From the NCBI GenBank assembly GCA_938007935.1, contig CALLMD010000006.1, positions 57,156-121,155 of the forward strand: 64,000 nt of DNA. Direction: 5' to 3'. The DNA is from an uncultured Hellea sp. (GTDB lineage Bacteria; Pseudomonadota; Alphaproteobacteria; Caulobacterales; Maricaulaceae). Below the pieces are notes generated by a model. It was not told the origin of the DNA, searched no databases, and was given only the letters and a program-made list of their open reading frames with translations. Positions 1-8,303 of the stretch are shown here, piece after piece. The position numbers and the translations under genes were made by a program. Positions within the stretch are counted from its first letter, which is position 1, and each line of letters starts with the position of its first letter.

Positions 1-1
1 T

Positions 2-538
2 TGGATAAATTTATCTGAGTTATCAAATATACTGCCAGCGCAAGCCGAGTTGTTAAAAGAAACAGTTTCTGCTCCGAAGCAAGTAGATAACCTTAATCTA
101 ACTAAATACACTACTGCTGACCCCCTAAATTACAGAGATGCACCAAACGGAAATAAACTAGGCAGTTTGTCGTACGGTTCATTAGTTAAAGTCTATGAAG
201 AACGGGATAACTGGGTAAGAATATCGAAATCAAATGAAACCCCAAATTGGGTGCACAAAGATTACGTTTCCAAGTCAAAGCCTCGACCCAAAAAGACGGT
301 AACTCGCACTCAATCAAAAAGAGGCTTTAAGGAAATTGGCGATGGCGGAAGGTATGGCATCAGTCGTTCGCTAAAAACACTTAAGAGCAAATGCAGCTAC
401 CGACAAATGGCACAATTTAGTGTAGGTGAGTATGTTTCAGGCGGTTGTCATTATGTCGTTCAAATCCTTAAAAAAGAACCTAACCACCCATATTCTACAA
501 ACTTGACGCGGTATATGAACAGTTCACTTTGGCCATAA
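2..538 (+). CDS. SH3-domain protein, 5' truncated by window edge
   Basis: The frame is open from base 2, before the TTG at 50 used in the ORF track, so the gene probably starts outside the window. About residues 25-75 (from the TTG) look like a bacterial SH3 (SH3b) domain: LNYRDAP, a GSLSYGSLVKVYEE strand and a closing NWVHKDYV. Such domains usually bind cell-wall peptide or act as adaptor modules. A basic linker (KPRPKKT) and a C-terminal part I do not recognise, with two Cys, follow. The gene is AT-rich compared with the housekeeping genes from 3.2 kb onward. Partner and cellular role cannot be told from this fragment. Confidence 0.6.
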   Translation, partial: WINLSELSNILPAQAELLKETVSAPKQVDNLNLTKYTTADPLNYRDAPNGNKLGSLSYGSLVKVYEERDNWVRISKSNETPNWVHKDYVSKSKPRPKKTVTRTQSKRGFKEIGDGGRYGISRSLKTLKSKCSYRQMAQFSVGEYVSGGCHYVVQILKKEPNHPYSTNLTRYMNSSLWP

Positions 539-907
539 TATTTCTGTCCTAGGTGATATTTTCTAACCCACATGACCCATCCGTCATTAACTAACCTTGG
601 CATCCAGAGTTTTCACCTATTGGTCATCTGAAAATTGAAAAAAAATTTCGCATCTTGGTATTGATAGCTCTAATTTTTTCCAAGAAAGACAGCCTCCCAG
701 ATCATTCAAAACTATGTATTAATTACTAGTCTGTCTTAGACTATTTTAAGAAACAGCTAAGAGGGCAAACGAAATATTTGACGTTCATTTAAAACGATTG
801 ATTCAGTATAATATACGCGGTTTTGTACTTCAGTTTTCAAAGCTTATTTGTTTAGAATTATTCCATCAAGGGTTGTTTTAAACTAAGCCTAATGTCAGTT
901 TGGCAAA
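539..907. other. AT-rich intergenic region, no gene seen
   Basis: 369 bases between the SH3-domain gene and the ATPase gene. I see no ORF of useful size, tRNA or strong hairpin. It presumably carries the promoter of the downstream ATPase, but no clear -35/-10 pair or Shine-Dalgarno sequence stands out before the ATG at 908. The high AT content matches both flanking genes. Confidence 0.5.
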
Positions 908-2746
908 ATGATTATTCACTTCACTAGTAAATATAAATGCATTCCCCGTGGAGGGACTGTGGAACTTCCAAAATTTGTTGTATTAACAGGTAAAAACGGA
1001 AGTGGTAAAACTCAATTATTTGAAGGTATTCATAATAAAAGGTTTAAGCTAAAAGATAGTGAAGGCGAATTTATTACCAGAATAACATATATTGAATCTG
1101 GTAAGTTGTCCGTCGACGACAATTCCTTTTCTGAGCCTACAGAAACTAAAGCTCTTTTGGCTTATTACTACAACCAAATTATTTTAAACATCAACGGTAA
1201 TCGCGGTGGGAATTTTGACTCATATGATAGAGACCCAAACGGTAGATTTTTAGGGGTCGCACGGCAATTAGCTCAAGAGTTAAAAAGAAATAAGATAACT
1301 GAAATAAGTTATGATGAAATGGTTGAAAAATTCGATGAATATATAAATAGCATGAAGCCTAAAACAATTTTTTCTGATCAGCTTAGTGAAACCTTCACGA
1401 ATTATTTTGGACAAAAGTGGGATAATGACAATAATCAGTTTTTAGCTGAGATAAAAAATAGAGATGTAAAATTTTTAACTGATGAAGAATTTTTAGATTT
1501 GCAAGGTCCACCTCCTTGGGAGTTAATTAATGAAGTTCTAAAGAATGCTAAAATACCATATACAGTTACCCAGCCAGAAGATGAAAAGAAGCCTTTTAAG
1601 GCTCAATTAAAAAGTGTTACTGACCCCCAAAACATAATTGAATTTTCAGATTTATCTTCTGGTGAGAGAACTTTATGCAAACTGGCTATCGCAATATATC
1701 AAACAAAAACTGCGCCTGAATTTCCTGATTTACTTTTACTTGATGAACCAGATGCTCACCTGCATCCTTGTATGTCAAAACAGATGATAGACACTTTAGT
1801 AGTTAGTTTTTTGCCATACATCAAACATGGAATAATTATTACGACACATTCGCCTTCGACATGCGCATTGGCACCTGATGGCTCTCTTTTCTACATGCAA
1901 ACTGATACAAGAAGGCCAATGTCAATTCAAATTGACGATGCCCTAGAGGAATTATGTGTAGGTATTCCAACCTTATCCATTCGCAAAGAAAATGAACGTC
2001 AAATAATCGTTGAAAGCAACATTGATGCTGAACTTTATACATCAATTTGGCAAAGGGTTAGAAAGGTATTAGAATTACAAAATGTTCCAAACTTAAACTT
2101 TATCTCATCTGGCAAAGCATGGAGAAAAGGCAACTGTGAACAAGCACAACATATGTGTGCGAGCTTAAGAAAAGGCGGGTCAACAACTTGTTTCGCGATA
2201 ATTGATTACGATGGCAAAAATAAATCTAATGATCATATATTCGTGCTAGGTGAAGGGGAAAGGTATTCAATCGAAAACTTCATTCTAAATCCATTATCAA
2301 TAGCTGCTCTTCTGGTACACCATCATGGTAGTGCAGCTCCATATGAATTTTTAAAAGGCATATCAATTATAGATATCAAAGACCTACCCCCAGAACAGTA
2401 TCAGATAATTTCAGATGGTATCTGCAATAGGATTGAAACCAGTTTGGAAGAATTTCGAACGAGTAAAAGTCTTGAAAATAAATTTCCAGGGGTTGAATTG
2501 AGTGATGAGAGAATTGAAGTATCCACGATTACTGGTTTAGAGCTAAAACTTCCTGTTTGGTATAGCGTTACGAATGGGCATGTACTTGAAAAACTAATAC
2601 TCGCGGTTTTCCCTAAACTTTTACATTATGGAAGAGACAATGAAGCGGGAAAATTAATGACTTCTGTATGCACTCATATTTTAGCTCCAATTCCCGAATT
2701 TATTCCTCTAAGTCTTTCTGAAACTTTAGTTAAACTAACAGAATAA
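908..2746 (+). CDS. ABC-type/OLD-like AAA ATPase with TOPRIM/DUF4435-like C-terminus
   Basis: A 612-aa protein. Residues 28-35 are a Walker A (GKNGSGKT), 249-255 an ABC signature-like LSSGERT, 275-287 a Walker B (LLLLDEPDAHLHP) and 312-316 an H-loop (TTHSP), the pattern of SMC/OLD/RecF-type ATPases. After about residue 365 come IIVESNIDA, IIDYDGK (about 433) and RYSIENFIL, resembling the acidic motifs of TOPRIM or DUF4435 domains fused to such ATPases. Proteins of this build often belong to phage- or plasmid-defence loci; that role is inferred here. The gene stands alone, is AT-rich and lies between the truncated SH3 gene and tRNA-Met. No partner nuclease or reverse transcriptase gene is adjacent. 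Family class is fairly sure, function is not. Confidence 0.75.
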   Translation: MIIHFTSKYKCIPRGGTVELPKFVVLTGKNGSGKTQLFEGIHNKRFKLKDSEGEFITRITYIESGKLSVDDNSFSEPTETKALLAYYYNQIILNINGNRGGNFDSYDRDPNGRFLGVARQLAQELKRNKITEISYDEMVEKFDEYINSMKPKTIFSDQLSETFTNYFGQKWDNDNNQFLAEIKNRDVKFLTDEEFLDLQGPPPWELINEVLKNAKIPYTVTQPEDEKKPFKAQLKSVTDPQNIIEFSDLSSGERTLCKLAIAIYQTKTAPEFPDLLLLDEPDAHLHPCMSKQMIDTLVVSFLPYIKHGIIITTHSPSTCALAPDGSLFYMQTDTRRPMSIQIDDALEELCVGIPTLSIRKENERQIIVESNIDAELYTSIWQRVRKVLELQNVPNLNFISSGKAWRKGNCEQAQHMCASLRKGGSTTCFAIIDYDGKNKSNDHIFVLGEGERYSIENFILNPLSIAALLVHHHGSAAPYEFLKGISIIDIKDLPPEQYQIISDGICNRIETSLEEFRTSKSLENKFPGVELSDERIEVSTITGLELKLPVWYSVTNGHVLEKLILAVFPKLLHYGRDNEAGKLMTSVCTHILAPIPEFIPLSLSETLVKLTE

Positions 2747-3077
2747 TGTACTCTCTCAGTCTAAGATGCGTCTTTAAAGATTATTGACCAAAATCTTGGT
2801 TCATTCCCGAAATATTACTTAAGCAGTAACCCAAAGTGCTACAGACCTAATATGGGAACATGGGTCAAAAATAGCCTTAAATAGATAGATTTTGAAGACC
2901 GAGAGAATCTTTATTGAGATAAAAATTTGGGGAAAATCAAACCCGATTCAAACCGCCCATATTTTTAAAAATAAGCAGGATGACTAGCTTAACGACGCAT
3001 TAAGCTAGGTCTGAGAGACTAAGACATTGAAATAAAACAATATTTACGTTACAAATGTCGAAACTTTTAAGAAAAAA
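2747..3077. other. Intergenic region at the 3' side of tRNA-Met
   Basis: 331 AT-rich bases between the ATPase gene and the 3' end of the tRNA-Met gene. No supported ORF, no integrase remnant and no obvious repeat of the tRNA 3' end were found. The 3' flank of a tRNA is the usual insertion point of integrative elements, so the accessory segment to the left may have entered here. The matching outer boundary is outside the window. Confidence 0.4.
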
Positions 3078-3154
3078 TGGTAGTGAGAGTGAGACTTGAA
3101 CTCACGACCTCAGGATTATGAGTCCTGCGCTCTAACCAGCTGAGCTACCCCACC
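3078..3154 (-). tRNA. tRNA-Met (CAT)
   Basis: Read on the minus strand, the sequence begins GGTGGGGTAGCTCAGC and ends in CCA, 77 nt including the encoded CCA. Acceptor GGTGGGG pairs with TCTCACT using several G-U pairs. The anticodon loop reads ACTCATAAT with CAT, and the T arm contains GTTCAAGTC. The overall form matches elongator tRNA-Met of Alphaproteobacteria rather than initiator tRNA. A tRNA-Ile(CAT) needing lysidine cannot be fully excluded from anticodon alone. Confidence 0.93.
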
Positions 3155-3221
3155 ACGAGGCGTCCTTATGAACAGGCGCGGGGAATAAGCGAATTTAGCC
3201 TCTATGACAAGCACAAACCTA

Positions 3222-4424
3222 TCATAAAAACATCATTGTTGGGTCTTCGAGTAAAGCTTTCATCTCTTGCATCATTTTCGCTGCGTCATAACCGTCTATC
3301 ACGCGGTGATCACAAGAGACGCTGTAATTCATGACAAGACGTTCGATAGGCTGCCCGTCTTCTAGGACCAGTTTTTTACGGATTTTATTGGGGCCAAAAA
3401 TGGCAACTTCGGGCCGGTTGATAACTGGCGTAGTCACGAGCCCGCCAAGTGGTCCAAGCGATGTGAGAGTGGTCGTTGCCCCGCTAAGCTCTTCGGGGCT
3501 GAGCTTATTGGTGCGCGCACCTTCGGCCAGCCGCGTTATTTCTGAAGCCAAGTCCCAAATGGAGCGTGTTTGCGCGCGGCGCAGCACGGGGACGATCAGG
3601 CCATTATCGGTTTGCGTCGCGATGCCCAGATGCAAATCAGAAAATTGGGAAACATAGCCGCCCTTCCCACTCGCCATATTCTCATCAATGAAACGCGCGT
3701 TAAATTGCGGCCAGTCTTCAAGCGTGCACGCAAGCGCGCGTATTATGAAAGGCAGAACCGTAAGCTTTGGCTGGTCTTCAGATTTTTTTTCATTGGCGCG
3801 CTTACGCAGAGCTTCAAGTTCCGTGACGTCAATTTCTTCAACATAGGTGAAGTGCGGGATATGGCGCTTAGCTTCTTGCATGCGCTGGGAAATTACACGG
3901 CGCAGGCCAATGACTTTTATGCGGGTTTCGCCCTCTTCCGGGGTGAAAGTTTTTTCCAGCAAATCAAGGTCAGCTTGGGTGACTTGCCCGTTCTTACCCG
4001 TCGCAGTGACTTGGGAGAGCTCTACGCCTAGCGCCTTAGCCCGCTTGCGCACAGCCGGCGCGGCCAAAGCTTTATCTGTTGACTCCGCTTCTTTTTTGGA
4101 AACTGGCTTAGTCGGTGGTTTTTTGGGGGCCTTGTCCTTAGCTGCTTCTTTTGTCGGTTCATTTATTGGCTCAGACGTATCACCTTCAACCTCAAAAATA
4201 ACAAGATCAGCCCCAACTGCGAGTATATCGCCCTCTTCACAGGCCACCATGCTGATTATGCCGTCAACGGGTGCTGTCAGTTCAATCGTCGCCTTATCCG
4301 TCATAGCATCGGCTATGGGATCGTCTTCGGACACCTTATCCCCCAGCGCGACATGCCAAGCGGTAATTTCCGCCTCAACAACACCTTCGCCGATGTCGGG
4401 CAGTTTAAAATGATACTCACCCAT
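3222..4424 (-). CDS. bkdB: Branched-chain 2-oxoacid dehydrogenase E2 (dihydrolipoyl transacylase)
   Basis: E2 core of the branched-chain 2-oxoacid dehydrogenase complex; transfers acyl groups from E1 via lipoyl-lysine to CoA. The N-terminal lipoyl domain (KLPDIGEGVVEAEI, lipoyl Lys in DKATIEL) is followed by an Ala/Pro/Lys linker, a peripheral-subunit-binding domain (APAVRKRAKALGV) and a catalytic acyltransferase domain with the active-site HRVIDG near the C-terminus. The ORF track starts 46 codons too early. MGEYHFKLPD at 4424 is the proper start: it forms a TAATG overlap with the E1-beta stop and matches family N-termini. It is the last gene of the operon. No E3 (lipoamide dehydrogenase) gene follows, so E3 must be shared or encoded elsewhere. 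Confidence 0.93.
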   Translation of the reverse strand: MGEYHFKLPDIGEGVVEAEITAWHVALGDKVSEDDPIADAMTDKATIELTAPVDGIISMVACEEGDILAVGADLVIFEVEGDTSEPINEPTKEAAKDKAPKKPPTKPVSKKEAESTDKALAAPAVRKRAKALGVELSQVTATGKNGQVTQADLDLLEKTFTPEEGETRIKVIGLRRVISQRMQEAKRHIPHFTYVEEIDVTELEALRKRANEKKSEDQPKLTVLPFIIRALACTLEDWPQFNARFIDENMASGKGGYVSQFSDLHLGIATQTDNGLIVPVLRRAQTRSIWDLASEITRLAEGARTNKLSPEELSGATTTLTSLGPLGGLVTTPVINRPEVAIFGPNKIRKKLVLEDGQPIERLVMNYSVSCDHRVIDGYDAAKMMQEMKALLEDPTMMFL

Positions 4425-5452
4425 TATCCAGCATCCATCACTTTGCGTATGCCGTTTATGACACGCTTTGGCCCGGGGAAGAAGGCCCATTCCTGTGCAT
4501 GGGGGTACGGCGTATCCCACCCCGTGACCCGCACGATGGGCGCTTCGAGAGAAAAGAAGCAATGCTCTGCGACTTGAGCGGAGAGCTCTGCGCCAAAGCC
4601 AGAGGTTCGTGTGGCTTCATGTAGGATAAGGCAGCGCCCTGTTTTTTTGACCGATGCCGATATGGCGTCAATATCAAGCGGCAAGAGCGAGCGAATATCG
4701 AGAATATCAGCATTTACGCCTGCTTCACGAGCGGCATTTTCAGCCACCCAAACCATTGTGCCATAAGCCAATATGGTGAGATCATCACCTTCGCTGAATT
4801 GACGCACGGTCTCAAATGGAACTGTGTAATGGCCTTCAGGTACTTGGCCCAGCTCATGCTTGGCCCAGCTCACAGCGGGTTTATGCGGATCACCATCAAA
4901 GGGACCATTATAAAGCCGCTTTGGTTCTAAAAAGAGAACAGGATCATTATCTTCGATAGCCTGTATCAGAAGCCCCTTGGCATCATAAGGGTTAGAGGGG
5001 ATAATCGTTTTAAGGCCCGATATATGCGTAAATAGCGCTTCCGGGCTTTGGCTGTGGGTTGTGCCGCCAAATATGCCGCCGCCAACGGGCGTACGAATTG
5101 TCAGCGGCGCTGTGAAATCCCCATTGGAACGGTAACGCAGGCGCGCGGCCTCTGAGGCAATCTGATCATAACCGGGATAGATATAATCTGCGAACTGGAT
5201 TTCAGCGACAGGGCGCAGGCCATTGGCGGCCATGCCGACAGCAATGCCGACAATGCCGCCTTCTGAAATTGGCGTATCAAAACAGCGGTGAAGCCCGTGT
5301 TTTTCCTGAAGGCCCGCCGTGCAGCGAAAGACGCCGCCAAAATAACCAACATCTTCACCGAAGACCAAGACATCAGGGTCTTGGCTCATCTTGACATCAA
5401 GCGCATCGCGAATGGCTTCGATCATATTCATTTGTCGGGTAGGAGCACTCAC
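4424..5452 (-). CDS. bkdA2: Branched-chain 2-oxoacid dehydrogenase E1 beta subunit
   Basis: Beta chain of the thiamine-diphosphate E1, which decarboxylates the 2-oxo acids made from Val, Leu and Ile. MNMIEAIRDALDVKM, FGEDVGYFGGVF and the IRTPVGGGIFGGTTHSQS region are typical of the transketolase-like Pyr domain; the C-terminal transketolase domain contains LILHEATRTSGFGAEL. 342 aa is normal. The start is GTG two bases after the E1-alpha stop, with GGAG upstream. The stop overlaps the E2 start as TAATG, so translation is probably coupled. A PdhB-type subunit is a possible alternative, but the E1-alpha length and the Lrp-type neighbour favour the branched-chain enzyme. Confidence 0.92.
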   Translation of the reverse strand: MSAPTRQMNMIEAIRDALDVKMSQDPDVLVFGEDVGYFGGVFRCTAGLQEKHGLHRCFDTPISEGGIVGIAVGMAANGLRPVAEIQFADYIYPGYDQIASEAARLRYRSNGDFTAPLTIRTPVGGGIFGGTTHSQSPEALFTHISGLKTIIPSNPYDAKGLLIQAIEDNDPVLFLEPKRLYNGPFDGDPHKPAVSWAKHELGQVPEGHYTVPFETVRQFSEGDDLTILAYGTMVWVAENAAREAGVNADILDIRSLLPLDIDAISASVKKTGRCLILHEATRTSGFGAELSAQVAEHCFFSLEAPIVRVTGWDTPYPHAQEWAFFPGPKRVINGIRKVMDAG

Positions 5453-5454
5453 AG

Positions 5455-6696
5455 TTAAAGCTCCTCATCAAAGAGGTCACGTTGATCACGCAAATGACGG
5501 GGCAGTTCCTCATAAACTTGCTCAAACATTGTGTAATGGTCGACCTTGGTATCGCCGGATAGACTGCCTAAAGCCTCGGCTGATTTATAAATATCTCGAA
5601 TTTCTTTTTTACAGCTCTCTTCAAGCGCGGCGTGCTGATCTTCATCCCACTCACCAATTGCAATCAGGTGCATTTTAAGACGTTCAATAGGATCGCCAAA
5701 AGGCCAAATATCAGGCTCGCTCTCTGGTCTATATTTTGTCGGATCATCCGATGTCGAATGCCCCGAACTGCGATAGGTGAAATGTTCGATAAGTGTCGCG
5801 CCGCCGCCTTTGCGGGCACGTTCCGCGGCCCATTTCGTTGCCGCATAAACGGCGAGCAAATCATTTCCATCTACACGCAGCGTTGCCAAGCCAAATCCGG
5901 TGCCGCGAGCCGCAAAGGTTTCACCTTCACCTGCGGCAATGCCTTGGAAGCTAGAAATCGCCCATTGATTATTCACCACATTGATAATGCAAGGCGCGCG
6001 GTAAGTTGACGCAAAGTTGAGCGCATAATGAAAATCGCCCTCTGCGGTTGCGCCCTCACCCGTGAATACCGACGCAATATCATCAAGGTTCTTATAGGCA
6101 TTGGCCATCGCCCAGCCTACGCCTTGAATAAGCTGTGTTCCAAGATTACCTGAAATAGAAAAGAAACCATGCTTTTTAAAAGAGTAAAGAACAGGAATGG
6201 ATTTACCGTCCAGAGGATCGCCAGAATTAGACAGACATTGACACATCATCTCTTTGATAGAAGCCCCGCGGTTAATCAGGATGCCTTGCTGACGATAAGT
6301 CGGAAACACCATATCAGAATTTTTAAGCGCCATAGCGTGGCCAACTGAAACCGCCTCCTCGCCTCTGGACTTCATATAAAAGCTCATCTTCCCTTGGCGT
6401 TGCATGTTAAACATGCGGTCATCCATCGCGCGTGTCATCATCATGTCTTTTAGACCTTTATGCATAAGGTCGAGGGGCATTTGCGGGTTCCAGTCACCCA
6501 CAGCCTCGCCATTAAACCGCAGAACACGGATTAAGCCCAGCGCATGCTCCATAGTATCATAATCATCACATAAGGGATCAGGACGCGGAGGCGTATGCGC
6601 TGTAGGGACAGAGATATAGGAATAGTCAGGTGTATCACCTGGGCGGAAGGGCGGCTCAGGAATATGAAGGCGGGATTGATTGGAGGTTTTTGACAT
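5455..6696 (-). CDS. bkdA1: Branched-chain 2-oxoacid dehydrogenase E1 alpha subunit
   Basis: Alpha chain carrying the thiamine-diphosphate site. The ThDP motif is visible as GEGATAEGDFHYALNFAS followed by NNQWAIS. The stretch YRSSGHSTSDDPTKYR corresponds to the phosphorylation-loop region of BCKDH E1-alpha. At 413 aa with a Pro-rich N-terminal extension it fits bacterial BkdA1 rather than the shorter PdhA. A good Shine-Dalgarno GAGG lies just before the ATG at 6696. First gene of bkdA1-bkdA2-bkdB; the promoter must lie in the AT-rich 126 bp shared with the divergent regulator gene. Confidence 0.92.
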   Translation of the reverse strand: MSKTSNQSRLHIPEPPFRPGDTPDYSYISVPTAHTPPRPDPLCDDYDTMEHALGLIRVLRFNGEAVGDWNPQMPLDLMHKGLKDMMMTRAMDDRMFNMQRQGKMSFYMKSRGEEAVSVGHAMALKNSDMVFPTYRQQGILINRGASIKEMMCQCLSNSGDPLDGKSIPVLYSFKKHGFFSISGNLGTQLIQGVGWAMANAYKNLDDIASVFTGEGATAEGDFHYALNFASTYRAPCIINVVNNQWAISSFQGIAAGEGETFAARGTGFGLATLRVDGNDLLAVYAATKWAAERARKGGGATLIEHFTYRSSGHSTSDDPTKYRPESEPDIWPFGDPIERLKMHLIAIGEWDEDQHAALEESCKKEIRDIYKSAEALGSLSGDTKVDHYTMFEQVYEELPRHLRDQRDLFDEEL

Positions 6697-6822
6697 TTTT
6701 CCTCATATTTCAAAATAGTTGCTAAATTTAGCCCTCTATAACCGTATTATTATAATTTTTCGTGTTGATATTCAATAAAATGCAGAATATTTGTCCTAAA
6801 ATATATTAATAGGAGGCTAAAA
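6697..6822. promoter_or_regulatory. Divergent promoter region bkd operon / Lrp-type regulator
   Basis: 126 bp, very AT-rich, between two divergently transcribed start codons. It holds AGGAGG just upstream of the regulator ATG and GAGG upstream of bkdA1 on the other strand. Lrp-type proteins usually bind AT-rich degenerate dyads, so it is the likely operator. I cannot point to one convincing palindrome. Confidence 0.5.
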
Positions 6823-7317
6823 ATGCCCGAACAAATAGATGGCATTGATGCAAAAATTTTGCATCTTATTCAAACCAATGCCGCCCTTTCAGTCGCAGAT
6901 ATTGCTGATAGCGTCGGACTGTCCTCCTCGCCCTGTTGGCGGCGTATAAAACGCATGGAAGAAATCGGGATTATCAAACAGCGCGTGACGATTCTTGACC
7001 GCAAAAAACTTGGGCTTGATTTTGAAGTTTTTGTTGCTGTTAAGCTCGCTTTGCCAAACCGCGTAAATATGGAAAAATTTGAAGCCGCGGTCTCTCGTAT
7101 GCCCGAAGTCGTCCAATGCGCCACCGTTACAGGGGCCGTTGATTTCATGCTGCGTGTCGTCACCAAAGACATGCATAGCTATGAAGACTTTTTAAGAGAA
7201 GTCCTGCTCTCCATTGATTTAATCTCAGATGTACAAAGCCGTATTGTTCTCAGGCAAAGCAAAGACAGCTATGCTATTCCTCTAAATCTGATTAGTAATT
7301 CAGTTCCGCGCCTTTAA
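6823..7317 (+). CDS. bkdR: Lrp/AsnC-family regulator, probable bkd activator
   Basis: A 164-aa feast/famine regulator. The N-terminal winged HTH reads DAKILHLIQTNAALSVADIADSVGLSSSPCWRRIKRM, followed by the RAM ligand-binding domain with TGAVDFMLRVVTKDMHSYEDF. A strong AGGAGG precedes the ATG. It is divergent from the bkd operon, the arrangement of BkdR in pseudomonads, where the Lrp-like protein activates the operon in response to branched-chain amino acids. By position this protein probably does the same. The specific symbol rests on context only. Confidence 0.85.
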   Translation: MPEQIDGIDAKILHLIQTNAALSVADIADSVGLSSSPCWRRIKRMEEIGIIKQRVTILDRKKLGLDFEVFVAVKLALPNRVNMEKFEAAVSRMPEVVQCATVTGAVDFMLRVVTKDMHSYEDFLREVLLSIDLISDVQSRIVLRQSKDSYAIPLNLISNSVPRL

Positions 7318-7404
7318 ATCCCTCACCCTTATTTAGATTACAAATATATAATCTAGATAAATATGGGCTGAAATGATGTTTCAGCAACGGTTCAGCTTAC
7401 GAAT

Positions 7405-7545
7405 CTATAAGGGGTCTTGCGTGCGTCCCCTCTGTGACGTCCCTTCCCCCCCGGTGGGTGGCCGTGAGACTTCCGGCCCACAGATCGCGCAGCAGGGCGG
7501 TGGTTGATTTTTCTCTCTCTAGATCAACCCCGCCTCTGTCTTTTC
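7405..7545 (+). ncRNA. Candidate structured small RNA with terminator
   Basis: Within the 248-bp gap after the Lrp gene is a GC-rich block unlike its AT-rich flanks. It contains a hairpin near GTGGGTGGCC ... GGCCCAC (about 7454-7481) and a long stem GGCGG-tg-GTTGAT / ATCAAC-CCCGCC (7496-7534) followed by a pyrimidine/T tract (TCTGTCTTTT). This is the build of a small RNA ending in a Rho-independent terminator on the plus strand. I do not recognise it as 6S, SRP, tmRNA or RNase P RNA. It could simply be a distant terminator for the Lrp gene. Confidence 0.35.
7496..7544 (+). terminator. Rho-independent terminator-like hairpin
   Basis: An 11-bp stem in two blocks (GGCGG/CCGCC and GTTGAT/ATCAAC) with a 14-nt pyrimidine-rich loop, followed by TCTGTCTTTT. 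The T-rich tract lies only on the plus-strand side, so it would end transcripts from the Lrp gene or from the candidate small RNA. On the minus strand it lies downstream of the DUF6456 gene but lacks a T tract. Confidence 0.5.
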
Positions 7546-7565
7546 AAATATACTGAATCCTTACA

Positions 7566-8303
7566 TTATTTTTTACCTGCGAGCGTTCCGTAATGCTCAA
7601 CCAGAGCCGAAAGCCCCATTTTTAATATAGTTAAACCGCTAGACGCTGCCCATTTTTCAGCTCTTTCAACCTCACTTAAAGACTTATCCATGCAGCACAC
7701 AGCAATAAGAGCTTTGATTAAACTTCGCCCGATAATCTTATCTGCTGTCTCAAGACGCCTGCGCGCGTCTATTCTTCTATTCAGTACCACACTATTGCGA
7801 TCAGCATAATGCGTTTTATCTTCCCCTGCCGAGAGATAATTCTGGGTCGAAATGTTGGCGTAACCAGCCAAAGCATAATCCTTTGCATAACGACGCCCCG
7901 CTTCATATTCAGCGCTACTCAGTAGGGTTTGCCCGTCTCTATCTCTGCGCCGGTATAGGCGATCTAAAGCTGATAAAGAGCCGTTAATGCGCGCCGGGCG
8001 TTTCACCCCTGACGGAACAAATAGGTCGCGCTCCTCAATATCTCTATGTTGATTGGCAAAATTTTTATTGGCTCCGGATCGCTTAGAAAAACTACGGGCA
8101 ACCGCAAAACCCTCGCCTTGTTGCTCAAGAACACCAAAGCTGGACAAAGCCTTGAAGCTATCTTGGCTTACCCAGCATATCGGACGTTTACGGCGATCGC
8201 CTCTAGGATAGGCTGGAAATGCATCCGAGCCGGATTTGATAATTAGCGCCTCATGTTTGGCCAGCCGCTGGGCAAGGTGGTTATCTGATAAAGGCAAACT
8301 CAT
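7566..8303 (-). CDS. DUF6456 domain protein
   Basis: A 245-aa protein of unknown function. The middle part (SALDRLYRRRDRDGQTLLSSAEYEAG) and the C-terminal helical part (ADKIIGRSLIKALIAVCCMDKSLSEVE ... GLTILKMGLSALVEHYG) match my recollection of DUF6456, a domain mainly of Alphaproteobacteria. The end resembles a helix-turn-helix-like segment. Its start overlaps the stop of the upstream DnaA domain IV gene by 4 bases (ATGA), so the two are made together and may act on DNA together. No catalytic motif is visible. Function unknown. Confidence 0.65.
   Translation of the reverse strand: MSLPLSDNHLAQRLAKHEALIIKSGSDAFPAYPRGDRRKRPICWVSQDSFKALSSFGVLEQQGEGFAVARSFSKRSGANKNFANQHRDIEERDLFVPSGVKRPARINGSLSALDRLYRRRDRDGQTLLSSAEYEAGRRYAKDYALAGYANISTQNYLSAGEDKTHYADRNSVVLNRRIDARRRLETADKIIGRSLIKALIAVCCMDKSLSEVERAEKWAASSGLTILKMGLSALVEHYGTLAGKK

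Noticed and set aside
4424-4562. 46-codon N-terminal extension of the E2 gene in the ORF track
   Set aside because: It is antisense-free read-through of the E1-beta end in another frame; the lipoyl domain starts at 4424 with a TAATG junction.
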